From contig JARVGI010000004.1 in the NCBI GenBank assembly GCA_029762625.1, forward strand, positions 62,001-126,000: DNA of 64,000 bases. Reading direction: 5' to 3'. The notes beneath the pieces are model-generated. The model did not search any database. It was given only the letters and a program-made list of their open reading frames with translations, and had not been told where the DNA came from. Source of the DNA: Methanomicrobiaceae archaeon. GTDB lineage: Archaea; Halobacteriota; Methanomicrobia; Methanomicrobiales; Methanomicrobiaceae. This document shows positions 17,025 through 25,171 of the stretch, piece by piece. Within the stretch, counting starts at the first letter, position 1. Each line of letters begins with the position of its first letter. The translations under genes were made by a program, and so were the position numbers.

Positions 17025-18240
17025 TGCACGAACACCTCCTGATCTCGCCGCGGAGATTGGTGCGCATGAGGCGCGCCACCTCGCCCGGATCGTCGTGCTG
17101 CCCCAGCACCCACATCAGCTTGACCAGCGCGACCTCGGGCAGCATGTCCTCCCCCTCGATGACCCCGAGGGCGAGGAGGTCACGTCCGGTATCGTAGACG
17201 CGATCGCAGACGCGCCCGTACAGGCACTGCGAGGTCATCACCACGTGGCACCCGCCCCCGATAAGATCGCGCAGCGCCCCGATACTCGCGGTAGAGACGT
17301 GGCCGAGCCCGGTCCCCGCGAGCACGAGCCCCCGGTAGCCCTCGAACTGCGCTATCAGATCGGCCGGCATGCCCGGGTAGAAGGAGAGCAGCCCCACCTT
17401 CTCCTCTATCGCATCGTGCAGGTCTGCCTCCCCGCTCCGCCGCCGGACGGTGTCATCTCCCAGACTGACCGCAAGCGAGGGGTAGTCCACGTACCCCAGC
17501 GGCGGCATGCCGATGCTCGCGAACGCATCGCGGCGCGAGGTGTGCATCTTTCGCACCTTTGTCGCACGGTGAATGGCGCAGCGGTCGTCGCTGGTGCTGG
17601 CATGCATGAGCACCGCGACCTCGCCGAGATCGCTCAGCGCCGCGCTCGCGCTGCACAGCGCATTCATGACATTGTCGCTGCTCGGCCGGTCGGCAGAACG
17701 CTGCGAACCGACAAACACCACCGGGACCGGGGTATCAAGCATGAAACTGATTGCGGAGGCGGAAAACGACATCGTGTCCGTGCCGTGCGTGACGATCACG
17801 CCGTTCGCGCCGTTGCGTATCTCGTCGTAAATGCCCCGCGCCAGGTCGATCCAGAGCGGGGGGGTCATGTTCTCCGAGAGGATGCTGGCGACCTGGTGCG
17901 CCCTGAACCGGGCGATCTCGCCGAGCCGGGGGATGGCCCGGAGGATATCGTCCGCGTCGAACTGGCTGGTGACCGCACCGGTGCGGTAATCGATCCTGCT
18001 GGCGATGGTGCCTCCCGTGGAAAGAATGGCCAGTTGGGGGAGATCGGGGTTCTGCTCCACGGCCGGGGCGACCGGGGCGGGCAGCTCCTGCCGGCGAATC
18101 TCGATGATGGATGAGGGCCCGATCCCGATATTGTACCCGCTGTCCAGCTTGATGACCGCCTCGTCATCGCGGGTCGTGATAAACGTGCCTTCGAGCTCGG
18201 CGCCTCCGTAGCGGCAGACGACCCGGTCGCCCGTCCTCAG
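17014..18240 (-). CDS. gatD: Glutamyl-tRNA(Gln) amidotransferase subunit D, apparent CTG start
   Basis: GatD is the glutaminase that hydrolyses Gln (or Asn) and channels ammonia to GatE. The asparaginase core has STGGTI (about residue 74), THGTDTM (151-157) and the Lys of ATKVRKMH. Taking the first ATG/GTG/TTG would start at 18060 and lose 60 residues. The open frame continues upstream and encodes the normal GatD N-terminal domain (TGDRVVCRYGGAELEGTF, then IKLDSGYNIGIGPSSI). No ATG, GTG or TTG exists between that domain and the next upstream stop. The best start is CTG at 18238-18240, which overlaps the argH stop as CTGA with GGAG just upstream. Length is 408 residues, near family size. Confidence 0.93.
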   Translation of the reverse strand: MRTGDRVVCRYGGAELEGTFITTRDDEAVIKLDSGYNIGIGPSSIIEIRRQELPAPVAPAVEQNPDLPQLAILSTGGTIASRIDYRTGAVTSQFDADDILRAIPRLGEIARFRAHQVASILSENMTPPLWIDLARGIYDEIRNGANGVIVTHGTDTMSFSASAISFMLDTPVPVVFVGSQRSADRPSSDNVMNALCSASAALSDLGEVAVLMHASTSDDRCAIHRATKVRKMHTSRRDAFASIGMPPLGYVDYPSLAVSLGDDTVRRRSGEADLHDAIEEKVGLLSFYPGMPADLIAQFEGYRGLVLAGTGLGHVSTASIGALRDLIGGGCHVVMTSQCLYGRVCDRVYDTGRDLLALGVIEGEDMLPEVALVKLMWVLGQHDDPGEVARLMRTNLRGEIRRCSCNGF

Positions 18241-19727
18241 TGCTCCGGTGATGCTACCAGCCTCCGTGCCTCTTCAATCATCGCTGCCTGTGCCGTATCG
18301 ATCCGTTCCCGTACCATGGTAATCCACGCTTCATCGTTGCTGCACTGTTCCCGCCGCGCTACGATCGCCGCCGCGGTTGGCACCGGGGCGGGCCCGCCGG
18401 GCGCCTTCCGCACCGTCGCCCCGTACCCGGGATCGAGCGCCGCGGCAACCCCTTCTTCGGTGAGCCCCCGGTCGATGAGCGATATCCCGGCCATTTCCCC
18501 CGCCGCCTCCTCGAGCGACGCGAGGTCGAGCGTGCCCGTGCGGACGGCGCGGCCCACGATGCCGTGGGCGGTCCGGAAGGGAAGCCCGAAATCCCTGACC
18601 AGCACGTCCGCCACCTCGGTCGCCGTGGAAAATCCTCTTCCCGCCTCTTCCGCCATACGCTCCGTGTTGAACGCTGCTGTTTCCAGCATTCCGGCGAGCA
18701 GGAGAAGGGCTGTTTGTGTCGCTTCGGTGCTGCGCCGGAGGTGGGGCGTGAGCTCCTGCATGTCCCGGTTGTAGCTCATGGGCAGCCCCTTCATGATAGT
18801 GAGCGCGCTCATCAGGCTCCCGCTGACCGTGCCGGCCTTCGCCCGCATGATTTCGGCGGTGTCGGGGTTTTTCTTCTGGGGCATGATGGAGCTGGTGGAG
18901 CAGTAGGGGTCCGCGAGACGCACGAAATCGACAAACGACGAGCTCCAGAGCACCAGCTCCTCGCATATCCGGCTCACCGTGGCCATTGCCAGCGTGCTCG
19001 CGCTCATCGCTTCAAGCGCGAAATCGCGTGCCGACACCGCATCCATCGTGTTTTCGGCAATCGCTGCAAACCCGAGGTAGGACGCGGTCTGCTCCCGGTC
19101 GACCGGATAGCCGGTCGACGCGAATGCCGCCGCCCCGAGAGGGCACCGGTCGACGCGGGCGAAGCAGTCCCGGATGCGATCAAAATCGCGGCCGAACGCC
19201 TGCTCGTAGGCAAGGAAATAGTGTGCGAGCGTCGTCGGCTGCGCATGCTGGAAGTGGGTGAACCCCGGCATGATGCTGTCCCTGTGGCGGTCCGCCAGCG
19301 CGATCAGGAGGGCCCGGAGCCGGACGAGCGCGTCCATCTGGCCGAGCAGCTCCTCCCGCAGGCGCATGCGGATGCAGGTCGCCACCTCATCGTTGCGGGA
19401 GCGGCCCATGTGGATGCGGCCCCCGTAGTCCGCCCCGGCGCGGGCGATGAGATGCGCCTCGATACCTGCATGGATGTCCTCGTAACGGGCGTCGAACACC
19501 TCCCGAGGGATGCCCTTCTCGAGCAGCTCGAGAAGGACCGCCATGATTGCACGCGCCGCATCCCGGTCGATGATGCCCCGGTCGGACAGCATCAGGAGGT
19601 GGGCGATATCCACGAAAATGTCCGCGTCGGCTATCCAGCGATCCGTCTCCATCGAAGAGAGGAATTCCGCCACCTCCGGCGGACGCACATCGCCGAGGCG
19701 GCCTTTGCGAAGGTGATCTCCCGGCAT
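18237..19727 (-). CDS. argH: Argininosuccinate lyase
   Basis: The 496-residue enzyme cleaves argininosuccinate to arginine and fumarate, the last step of arginine synthesis. It belongs to the fumarase/aspartase superfamily: RIHMGRSRNDEVAT (substrate loop), PGFTHFQHAQPTTLAHY and the signature TSSIMPQKKNPD with the catalytic Ser region are all present. ATG 19727 has AGGAG ten bases upstream; a TTG at 19748 would be too close to it. The gene ends ...CAC-TGA, and the gatD start overlaps this stop. Confidence 0.96.
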   Translation of the reverse strand: MPGDHLRKGRLGDVRPPEVAEFLSSMETDRWIADADIFVDIAHLLMLSDRGIIDRDAARAIMAVLLELLEKGIPREVFDARYEDIHAGIEAHLIARAGADYGGRIHMGRSRNDEVATCIRMRLREELLGQMDALVRLRALLIALADRHRDSIMPGFTHFQHAQPTTLAHYFLAYEQAFGRDFDRIRDCFARVDRCPLGAAAFASTGYPVDREQTASYLGFAAIAENTMDAVSARDFALEAMSASTLAMATVSRICEELVLWSSSFVDFVRLADPYCSTSSIMPQKKNPDTAEIMRAKAGTVSGSLMSALTIMKGLPMSYNRDMQELTPHLRRSTEATQTALLLLAGMLETAAFNTERMAEEAGRGFSTATEVADVLVRDFGLPFRTAHGIVGRAVRTGTLDLASLEEAAGEMAGISLIDRGLTEEGVAAALDPGYGATVRKAPGGPAPVPTAAAIVARREQCSNDEAWITMVRERIDTAQAAMIEEARRLVASPEH

Positions 19728-19933
19728 ATCCAATCGACTCCTGATCAACTACTTGCGCCGTGAGTGATTAATAGCTCGCATTCTCCTGCACAAACATGCG
19801 ATTTTTGCAAAAGGAGACCTGCCGTATCCCCGTGCGCGGTCCGGCACCGCACCGGACCACATTATTTCCTTACTATGCAACGTTTTCAGATATATAATAC
19901 TAAATAACAATTCTAATTTCTATTATAAGCCAA

Positions 19934-19966
19934 TTATTTATACCGCATCCGATAGTCATATATAGA
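19934..19966 (+). promoter_or_regulatory. TATA boxes upstream of the SsuA-like gene
   Basis: Two TATA-like elements, TATTTATA near 19934-19941 and CATATATAG at 19958-19966, lie in a markedly AT-rich intergenic stretch. The second is about 50 bases before the ATG at 20015, placing transcription near 19990 and leaving room for the AGAGG ribosome site. The AT-rich block from 19865 on holds no gene. Confidence 0.55.
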
Positions 19967-20014
19967 GCGGTGCACGTAATTGAGAGGTACCATAGAACTC
20001 CGAGAGGAACGTGT

Positions 20015-21016
20015 ATGAACAGAGTACAGGGAATGTTTATAGCAGCCATCCTCCTCGCAGCACTGGCACTTGTGAGCGGGTGCATCTCGTCCGAACCCTC
20101 CGGCGAGGAGACGCTGACCGAATTGCGAATCGGGTATCAGCCCAGCACCCACCAGATGGCACATATGACCGCGTTTGAAAAGGGCTGGTGGCAGGAGGAT
20201 CTGGCACCGTTCGGGGTCCAGAGAGTGACGGACCGGGAGTTTCCCACCGGTGCACCGGAGATGAGTGCAATGATTGCCGGCGAGATCGACATCGCCTATG
20301 TCGGCGCGGCGCCCTTTGTCGCTGCGGTGGCAAACAGCAATCTTGATGCGAAGATCATCGCCGGCGCACAGACGCAGGGCTCGGACCTCGTGGTGCGGCC
20401 TGACATTGAGTACAGCACCCCCGGGGATCTCAGGGGACTGACCATTGCGACCTTCCCGCCCGGCACGATACAGGACACGCTGCTTCGCAACTGGCTTCTC
20501 GAAAACGGTCTTGAGCCCGATGTGGACGTGACCATCCGGGGCATGGGCCCCGGCGACGCCGTCACCGCCATCACGGCAGGGCAGATCGATGCCGTCTTCC
20601 TCCCGCACCCGTCACCGACCATCATTTCCGAGGGAGGAAACGGCAGGACGGTCGTTCAGTCGGGTGAGATGGCCCCCAACCACGCATGCTGCGTGGTGGT
20701 GGCACGCGGCGACCTGATACAAAACCACCCCGACGTGGTCGAACAGATCGTCCGCACGCACATCAGGGCCACGGAATACAACGACGAAAACACCGATGAA
20801 GCCATCGCGATCTATGCCGCAAAGATCGGCCAGGATATCGGCGTGGTCACGACATCGCTCGATGAATGGGACGGCACATGGATCTCCGACCCGAGCATCA
20901 TCGAGGACTCGGTGGTGGACTACACGCAGGTGCAGTACGAGCTCGGGTACATCGAACAGCCACTGACCGCAGAGGATCTTCTGGACACGTCGTTCTATGA
21001 CCGCGTGTCTGCATAA
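20015..21016 (+). CDS. ABC transporter substrate-binding lipoprotein (SsuA/TauA/NMT1-like)
   Basis: The protein has 333 residues. The signal peptide ends in a lipobox (LALVSGCISS), so it is anchored outside the membrane. The binding fold shows RIGYQPSTHQMAHMTAFEKGWW, EIDIAYVGAAPFVAAV and GQIDAVFLPHPSP, the pattern of sulfonate/nitrate/taurine-type binding proteins. The solute is not readable; a sulfonate is plausible in an organism that makes coenzyme M, but that is speculation. The start is preceded by GAGAGGA. It heads the importer operon with the permease and ATPase genes that follow. Confidence 0.88.
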   Translation: MNRVQGMFIAAILLAALALVSGCISSEPSGEETLTELRIGYQPSTHQMAHMTAFEKGWWQEDLAPFGVQRVTDREFPTGAPEMSAMIAGEIDIAYVGAAPFVAAVANSNLDAKIIAGAQTQGSDLVVRPDIEYSTPGDLRGLTIATFPPGTIQDTLLRNWLLENGLEPDVDVTIRGMGPGDAVTAITAGQIDAVFLPHPSPTIISEGGNGRTVVQSGEMAPNHACCVVVARGDLIQNHPDVVEQIVRTHIRATEYNDENTDEAIAIYAAKIGQDIGVVTTSLDEWDGTWISDPSIIEDSVVDYTQVQYELGYIEQPLTAEDLLDTSFYDRVSA

Positions 21017-21147
21017 ATCCCGATCACACCCCATTTTTGCGAAAAGGCAACCTTTAATGGATTGCCGGAGAAAAAATCTAATCCATTCTCCACACGCCCA
21101 TGCGGCATCGCACCCGTGTGCAGGGAAAGGGCAGGGACAATTGACTC

Positions 21148-21936
21148 ATGGATGCCACGCGGACCCACCTCCTCCGGAACAGGCTGCTCCCCCTCGTCTC
21201 GATCGCCGCTGCCGCGATCGTCTGGCAGGTTGTTGCGCAGTTCATCGTCCAGAACAAAAACCTCCTCCCGAGCGTCACCGATGTCCTCGGAGCGTTTCTC
21301 GTGCTCCTCGAGAGCGGTCGGCTGGCGTCCGACTTTGCAACCAGCCTGACGCATTTCGGCATCGGCGTCGGTGCAGCCCTTCTTATCGGCATACCGCTCG
21401 GCATGGCCATGGGCTGGTTTCGGGATTTGGACACGGCGGCAAACCCCATTATTGAAATTCTCAGGCCGGTTCCGCCGCTGGCGTGGATCCCCTTTGCGAT
21501 CATCTGGTTCGGGCTCACCCCTGTTGCCGCCGGGTTTATCGTGTTCGTCGGGGCATTTTTTCCCGTCCTCGTCAACACCTATGCCGGGTTCAAAGGAGTT
21601 CCCAGGCTCTTCGTCGAGGCCGCACGGGTGCTGGGCTGCACGAGCCCCGGCCGGCTCATACGGCACGTCGCCCTGCCCGCGGCGATGCCCTCCATTGCCA
21701 CGGGGATCCGGATTGGCATGGGGGTCGGCTGGATGTGCCTGGTCGCCGCAGAATTCTTTGTCGGGGGACGGTACGGCCTTGGCAAGCAGCTGTGGGTATC
21801 CTACAGCCTCCAGCAGATGTCCAATGTGGTGGTCTACATGCTCCTGTTGGGCATCCTCGGCCTGGCGATCGACGCGGCGTTCCGGGGGTATGTCGATGGA
21901 AAACTGCTCAGATGGCGGACGGGCGAGGTGGCCTGA
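21148..21936 (+). CDS. ABC transporter permease (SsuC-like)
   Basis: It has 262 residues with about six membrane helices. The cytoplasmic coupling loop carries the EAA-type motif (EAARVLGCTSPGRLIRHVALPAAMPSIATGIRIG), which docks on the ATPase. Typical of the nitrate/sulfonate/bicarbonate permease family is PIIEILRPVPPLAWIPFAIIWFG. A 131-base gap separates it from the binding protein; its stop overlaps the ATPase start in TGATG, so the last two genes are tightly coupled. Confidence 0.92.
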   Translation: MDATRTHLLRNRLLPLVSIAAAAIVWQVVAQFIVQNKNLLPSVTDVLGAFLVLLESGRLASDFATSLTHFGIGVGAALLIGIPLGMAMGWFRDLDTAANPIIEILRPVPPLAWIPFAIIWFGLTPVAAGFIVFVGAFFPVLVNTYAGFKGVPRLFVEAARVLGCTSPGRLIRHVALPAAMPSIATGIRIGMGVGWMCLVAAEFFVGGRYGLGKQLWVSYSLQQMSNVVVYMLLLGILGLAIDAAFRGYVDGKLLRWRTGEVA

Positions 21937-22703
21937 TGAGCAAACTCTCCATCGATCGTGTCTCGAAGGTCTTTGAGAAGAAACAGGGAGAGGTCGTCGT
22001 CGCCCTCGATGACATATCCCTCGAGATCGAGGAGACGGAGTTTGTCTGTTTCGTGGGCCCCTCCGGGTGCGGCAAGACCACGCTCCTGCGCATCATCGCC
22101 GGCCTCGAGACGGCGACCTCAGGGGAGGTCAGCCTGATGGGCGCACCCATCAGGGGACCGGATCCGAAGCGGGGCATGGTGTTCCAGGAGTACTCGCTCT
22201 TTCCCTGGCGGACCGTGAAAAACAACATCACCTTCGGTCTCGAGATGCGCGGCGTGCCGAAGGCGGACCAGGTCAGCGCCGCAGAGACCTACCTTGCCAT
22301 GGTCGGCCTTGAGCAGTTCCGGGAGGCCTACCCGTATGAGCTCTCCGGCGGCATGCGGCAGCGTGTGGCGATTGCCCGGGCTCTTGCGAACGAACCGGAA
22401 GTGCTCCTGATGGACGAACCGTTCGGTGCCCTCGACGCCCAGACACGTAACGCCATGCAGCGCGAATTGCTCGAGATCTGGGAAAAGACGCAAAAGACCA
22501 TCCTCTTTGTCACGCACAGCGTCGACGAGGCGGTCTTTTTAGCGGACCGCATCGTGATTTTAAGCCCGCGGCCCGGGCGCATCTGCGATACCATCAGGGT
22601 CGATCTCCCCCGCCCGCGCGAAAGGACCGGTCCGGAGTTTGCAGACGTGCGGCGGTACGTGCTGGGGCTGATGGACAGTTGCAGGCTCTCCAGTAAGATT
22701 TAA
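21936..22703 (+). CDS. ABC transporter ATP-binding protein (SsuB-like)
   Basis: This is a complete 255-residue nucleotide-binding domain: Walker A GPSGCGKTT (41-49), Q-loop QEYSLFPW, signature LSGGMRQRVAIARAL, Walker B LLMDEPFGALD and the switch His in FVTHSVDEA. It powers the SsuC-like permease. The start at 21936 shares the A of the permease stop. Family and order match SsuABC/TauABC importers; regulation is not visible. Confidence 0.94.
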   Translation: MSKLSIDRVSKVFEKKQGEVVVALDDISLEIEETEFVCFVGPSGCGKTTLLRIIAGLETATSGEVSLMGAPIRGPDPKRGMVFQEYSLFPWRTVKNNITFGLEMRGVPKADQVSAAETYLAMVGLEQFREAYPYELSGGMRQRVAIARALANEPEVLLMDEPFGALDAQTRNAMQRELLEIWEKTQKTILFVTHSVDEAVFLADRIVILSPRPGRICDTIRVDLPRPRERTGPEFADVRRYVLGLMDSCRLSSKI

Positions 22704-22757
22704 CTATCTATACCTCCACTTTTTAAAGCACGTCATAAACGCGAGGAGTTCGTTTCG

Positions 22758-23273
22758 ATGGTTAGAAAACCCGCAAAAATGTATAGAAATCTTGCCAAAA
22801 AGGCATATACTCGAAGGGAATACATGGGAGGGGTGCCCGGGAGCAAGATCGTCCAGTTCGATATGGGCAACCTCCGGGAGGATTTCCCGGTCGAGATCTC
22901 GATTCTCGTGGATGAGGCATGCCAGATCCGCCACACCGCACTCGAAGCTGCTCGTGTGAACGTGAACAGGAAACTCGTCAAGGACATCGGGAGAATGAAC
23001 TTCCACTTCAAGCTTCGCGTCTTTCCCCACCATGTTCTCAGGGAGAACAAGCAGGCGACCGGTGCGGGTGCAGACCGTGTGTCGGAAGGAATGCGCCTTG
23101 CATTCGGAAAAGCGGTGGGAACTGCCGCCCGTGTGCAGGCACGGCAGAAGATTTTCACCGTCTACACAAGCGAAGCAAACGCGGAGAAGGCCAAAAACAT
23201 CTTAAAACACGCCGGGTACAAACTCCCCTCGCCGACCAGCGTGGTCGTCGAAAAGGCCCGGCGACTCTCCTGA
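22758..23273 (+). CDS. rpl10e: Large-subunit ribosomal protein uL16 (archaeal L10e)
   Basis: The 171-residue protein is the archaeal L10e form of uL16, which sits near the A-site tRNA elbow on the 50S subunit. The start [20 protein letters not shown] and [12 protein letters not shown], then [21 protein letters not shown], are typical. GAGGAG at about 22742-22747 serves the ATG. A TATA-like box lies between the end of the ABC ATPase gene and this start, so it is probably its own unit, ended by a T7 run just after the stop. Confidence 0.96.
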   Translation: MVRKPAKMYRNLAKKAYTRREYMGGVPGSKIVQFDMGNLREDFPVEISILVDEACQIRHTALEAARVNVNRKLVKDIGRMNFHFKLRVFPHHVLRENKQATGAGADRVSEGMRLAFGKAVGTAARVQARQKIFTVYTSEANAEKAKNILKHAGYKLPSPTSVVVEKARRLS

Positions 23274-23276
23274 TAC

Positions 23277-23283
23277 TTTTTTT
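23277..23283 (+). terminator. Oligo-T terminator after rpl10e
   Basis: A run of seven T begins four bases after the stop codon of the uL16 gene. Archaeal RNA polymerase stops at such U-tracts without needing a hairpin. Confidence 0.6.
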
Positions 23284-23364
23284 CCCACCACTGCGCACCC
23301 GGCCGATCGGTTCCCCCTTCCCGGTGGGAAGAACTTTGTACTCGCAGCGCGCCAGTACTATGCG

Positions 23365-24204
23365 ATGGCAGAGACTGCAGATGCAGCGCTTTTCGAGGCA
23401 ATCGCAGGAGCAACAGCAAAAGCGATACGAAGGGCGGAGATCGAGATGCCACCCGACGTCCTCACGCGTCTCCGGTGCGCCGCAGCATCGGAGACCAGCG
23501 AGGTCGCGAGGCAGGAGCTGCAGAATATCTTTGCAAATATCGAGGAGGCGGAACGCCGGCAGATCCCCATCTGCCAGGACACGGGGGTCATGGTGGTGTA
23601 CCTCACCATCCCCCCCGACATTCCCTTCTCAGGCCGCCTCGGCGACGCGGTCGCGGAAGGGGTGGCGCGGGCCACCGGGGAGGTCCCGCTCCGCCCCAAC
23701 GTCGTCGACCCCATTGCACGCCACAACACCGGCACCAATACGGGGCAGGGCATGCCGGTCGTCCACGTGCTGCCGGGCGACCAGATCACGGTGACCGTGC
23801 TCCCAAAAGGGGCCGGATCGGAAAACGTCTCCAGGACCGCCATGCTCCTCCCCTCGCAGCAGGCCGAAATCCCGCGATTTGTTGCAGAAACGATGCTGCT
23901 CGCCGGCGGAAAACCCTGTCCCCCGGTCGTGCTCGGCGTGGGGATCGGCAGCACGTTCGACGGGGTTGCGGCGCTCGCAAAAGAGGCGCTGCTGCAGCCA
24001 ATCGATGCGATGGACCCGTTCGAACAATTGATCTGCGACGCGGTCAACTGCCTTGAAATCGGCCCGATGGGGCTGGGGGGCACCACGACCGCCCTTGCGG
24101 TCAAAGTTAAAAAAGCGGACTGCCATACGGCATCCCTCCCCGTGGCCGTGAACGTGCAGTGCTGGGCCTGCAGGAGAGCAACCGAGATCGTGGAGGTACC
24201 GTGA
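23365..24204 (+). CDS. fumA: Fumarate hydratase, alpha subunit (class I, Fe-S)
   Basis: The 279-residue protein is the N-terminal half of class I fumarase (or the related tartrate dehydratase), which interconverts fumarate and malate with a 4Fe-4S cluster. Three ligand cysteines are visible: PICQDTGVM, PCPPVVLGVGIG and NCLEIGPMGLGG. RHNTGTNTGQGMPVVHV matches the family. The start ATG follows an archaeal intergenic of about 90 bases. It overlaps fumB in GTGATGG at 24201-24207, so both chains are made together. Confidence 0.93.
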   Translation: MAETADAALFEAIAGATAKAIRRAEIEMPPDVLTRLRCAAASETSEVARQELQNIFANIEEAERRQIPICQDTGVMVVYLTIPPDIPFSGRLGDAVAEGVARATGEVPLRPNVVDPIARHNTGTNTGQGMPVVHVLPGDQITVTVLPKGAGSENVSRTAMLLPSQQAEIPRFVAETMLLAGGKPCPPVVLGVGIGSTFDGVAALAKEALLQPIDAMDPFEQLICDAVNCLEIGPMGLGGTTTALAVKVKKADCHTASLPVAVNVQCWACRRATEIVEVP

Positions 24205-24752
24205 TGGATCTGTCCACGCCCCTTGGCGACGAGGTGCTCGCACTCCGGGCCGGCGACCGGGTCAGCCTCTCCGGCACCATCTATACGGCGCGTGACGAGG
24301 CGCATCGCCGGATGCACGAGGAGGGGATCCCCTTTGATCCGAAGGGCGCAGCGATCTACCACTGCGGGCCCGTCATCCGGGACCGGACCGTCATTGCGGC
24401 CGGGCCCACCACCTCCGCCCGCATGAACACCTGCAGCACGTTCCTGATCGACGCCGGCGTGAAAGCACTGATCGGCAAAGGCGGCATGGGGAGGGAGGTT
24501 GCAGAGCACCTCTTCGGCCGCGGGGTTTATCTTGCGTTTACCGGGGGGTGCGCCGCTCTTGCCGCATCGCGGATGCAGCTGAAGGGGGTCGATTTTGAAG
24601 ACCTCGGGATGGCTGAAGCGGTGTGGGCGATCGAACTCGACCACCTCCCCCTTGTGGTGGGCATCGATTCCCACGGCGGCGACCTCTTTGACCGGGTGAT
24701 GCGAAGGGCTTCGATGCGGTTCCGCACGATGCGCCATCCAAAACCGGAGTAG
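24204..24752 (+). CDS. fumB: Fumarate hydratase, beta subunit
   Basis: The 182-residue beta chain corresponds to the C-terminal half of class I fumarase. It shows LSGTIYTARDEAHRRMHEEG, CGPVIRDRTVIAAGPTTSARMN, GKGGMG and AFTGGCAALAA. It completes the active site with the alpha chain. The ATG shares a base with the fumA stop (TGATG) and is preceded by GGAGGT. In hydrogenotrophic methanogens the enzyme runs malate to fumarate in the reductive branch that leads to succinyl-CoA and 2-oxoglutarate; the kor-suc operon follows. Confidence 0.93.
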   Translation: MDLSTPLGDEVLALRAGDRVSLSGTIYTARDEAHRRMHEEGIPFDPKGAAIYHCGPVIRDRTVIAAGPTTSARMNTCSTFLIDAGVKALIGKGGMGREVAEHLFGRGVYLAFTGGCAALAASRMQLKGVDFEDLGMAEAVWAIELDHLPLVVGIDSHGGDLFDRVMRRASMRFRTMRHPKPE

Positions 24753-24855
24753 AGGCGGCAGTCTCCCGGACCGGGCGGCCCGCATACCGGAACGACGACG
24801 GGATTCGCGCAGCCGTCCGGCAGGGAATCGATGTGGACGGGCAGAAATCAGGATG

Positions 24856-24884
24856 ATTATTAGTAATAAGATTCCAATATATTG
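24856..24884 (+). promoter_or_regulatory. TATA region of the kor-suc-dacZ operon
   Basis: The AT-rich stretch before korD contains TTATTAGTAATAAG and CAATATATTG. The first would place the transcription start at about 24885, leaving AGGA at 24887-24890 as ribosome site for ATG 24899. No other promoter-like stretch is visible until after dacZ, so the seven genes likely share this one. Confidence 0.45.
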
Positions 24885-24898
24885 ACAGGATTTACCTC

Positions 24899-25171
24899 AT
24901 GAAACTCGTTATCGATGAAAGCAGGTGCAAGGGGTGCAACCTGTGCACGATGGTCTGCCCGTACCACATCTTTCAGGAAGGGGATCGCCTGAACGAGCGG
25001 GGGATCATCGTTCCCCGGCTCGACCGGCCTGAACGCTGTCCGAACTGCCGCCTCCAGAAGCTCTACGGGCGGCGGCTCTGCGGGGCCTGCGCCCTGATCT
25101 GTCCGGACCAGGCGATACACTGGGACGAGGAGAAACCCTATGAAGCGCAGAAGGTGGTGATCGAGTATTGA
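24899..25171 (+). CDS. korD: 2-oxoglutarate:ferredoxin oxidoreductase, ferredoxin-like delta subunit
   Basis: The 90-residue chain binds two 4Fe-4S clusters: CKGCNLCTMVCP (first motif) and CPNC...CGACALICP (second motif, with a long insert LQKLYGRRL between its first and later cysteines). It passes electrons between external ferredoxin and the catalytic KorAB chains. It is first in the order D-A-B-C used by methanogens. Its stop overlaps the TTG start of korA. Confidence 0.92.
   Translation: MKLVIDESRCKGCNLCTMVCPYHIFQEGDRLNERGIIVPRLDRPERCPNCRLQKLYGRRLCGACALICPDQAIHWDEEKPYEAQKVVIEY

Noticed and set aside
17014-18060. GatD starting at the ATG 18060
   Set aside because: It would remove the conserved N-terminal domain that is encoded intact upstream in the same frame.
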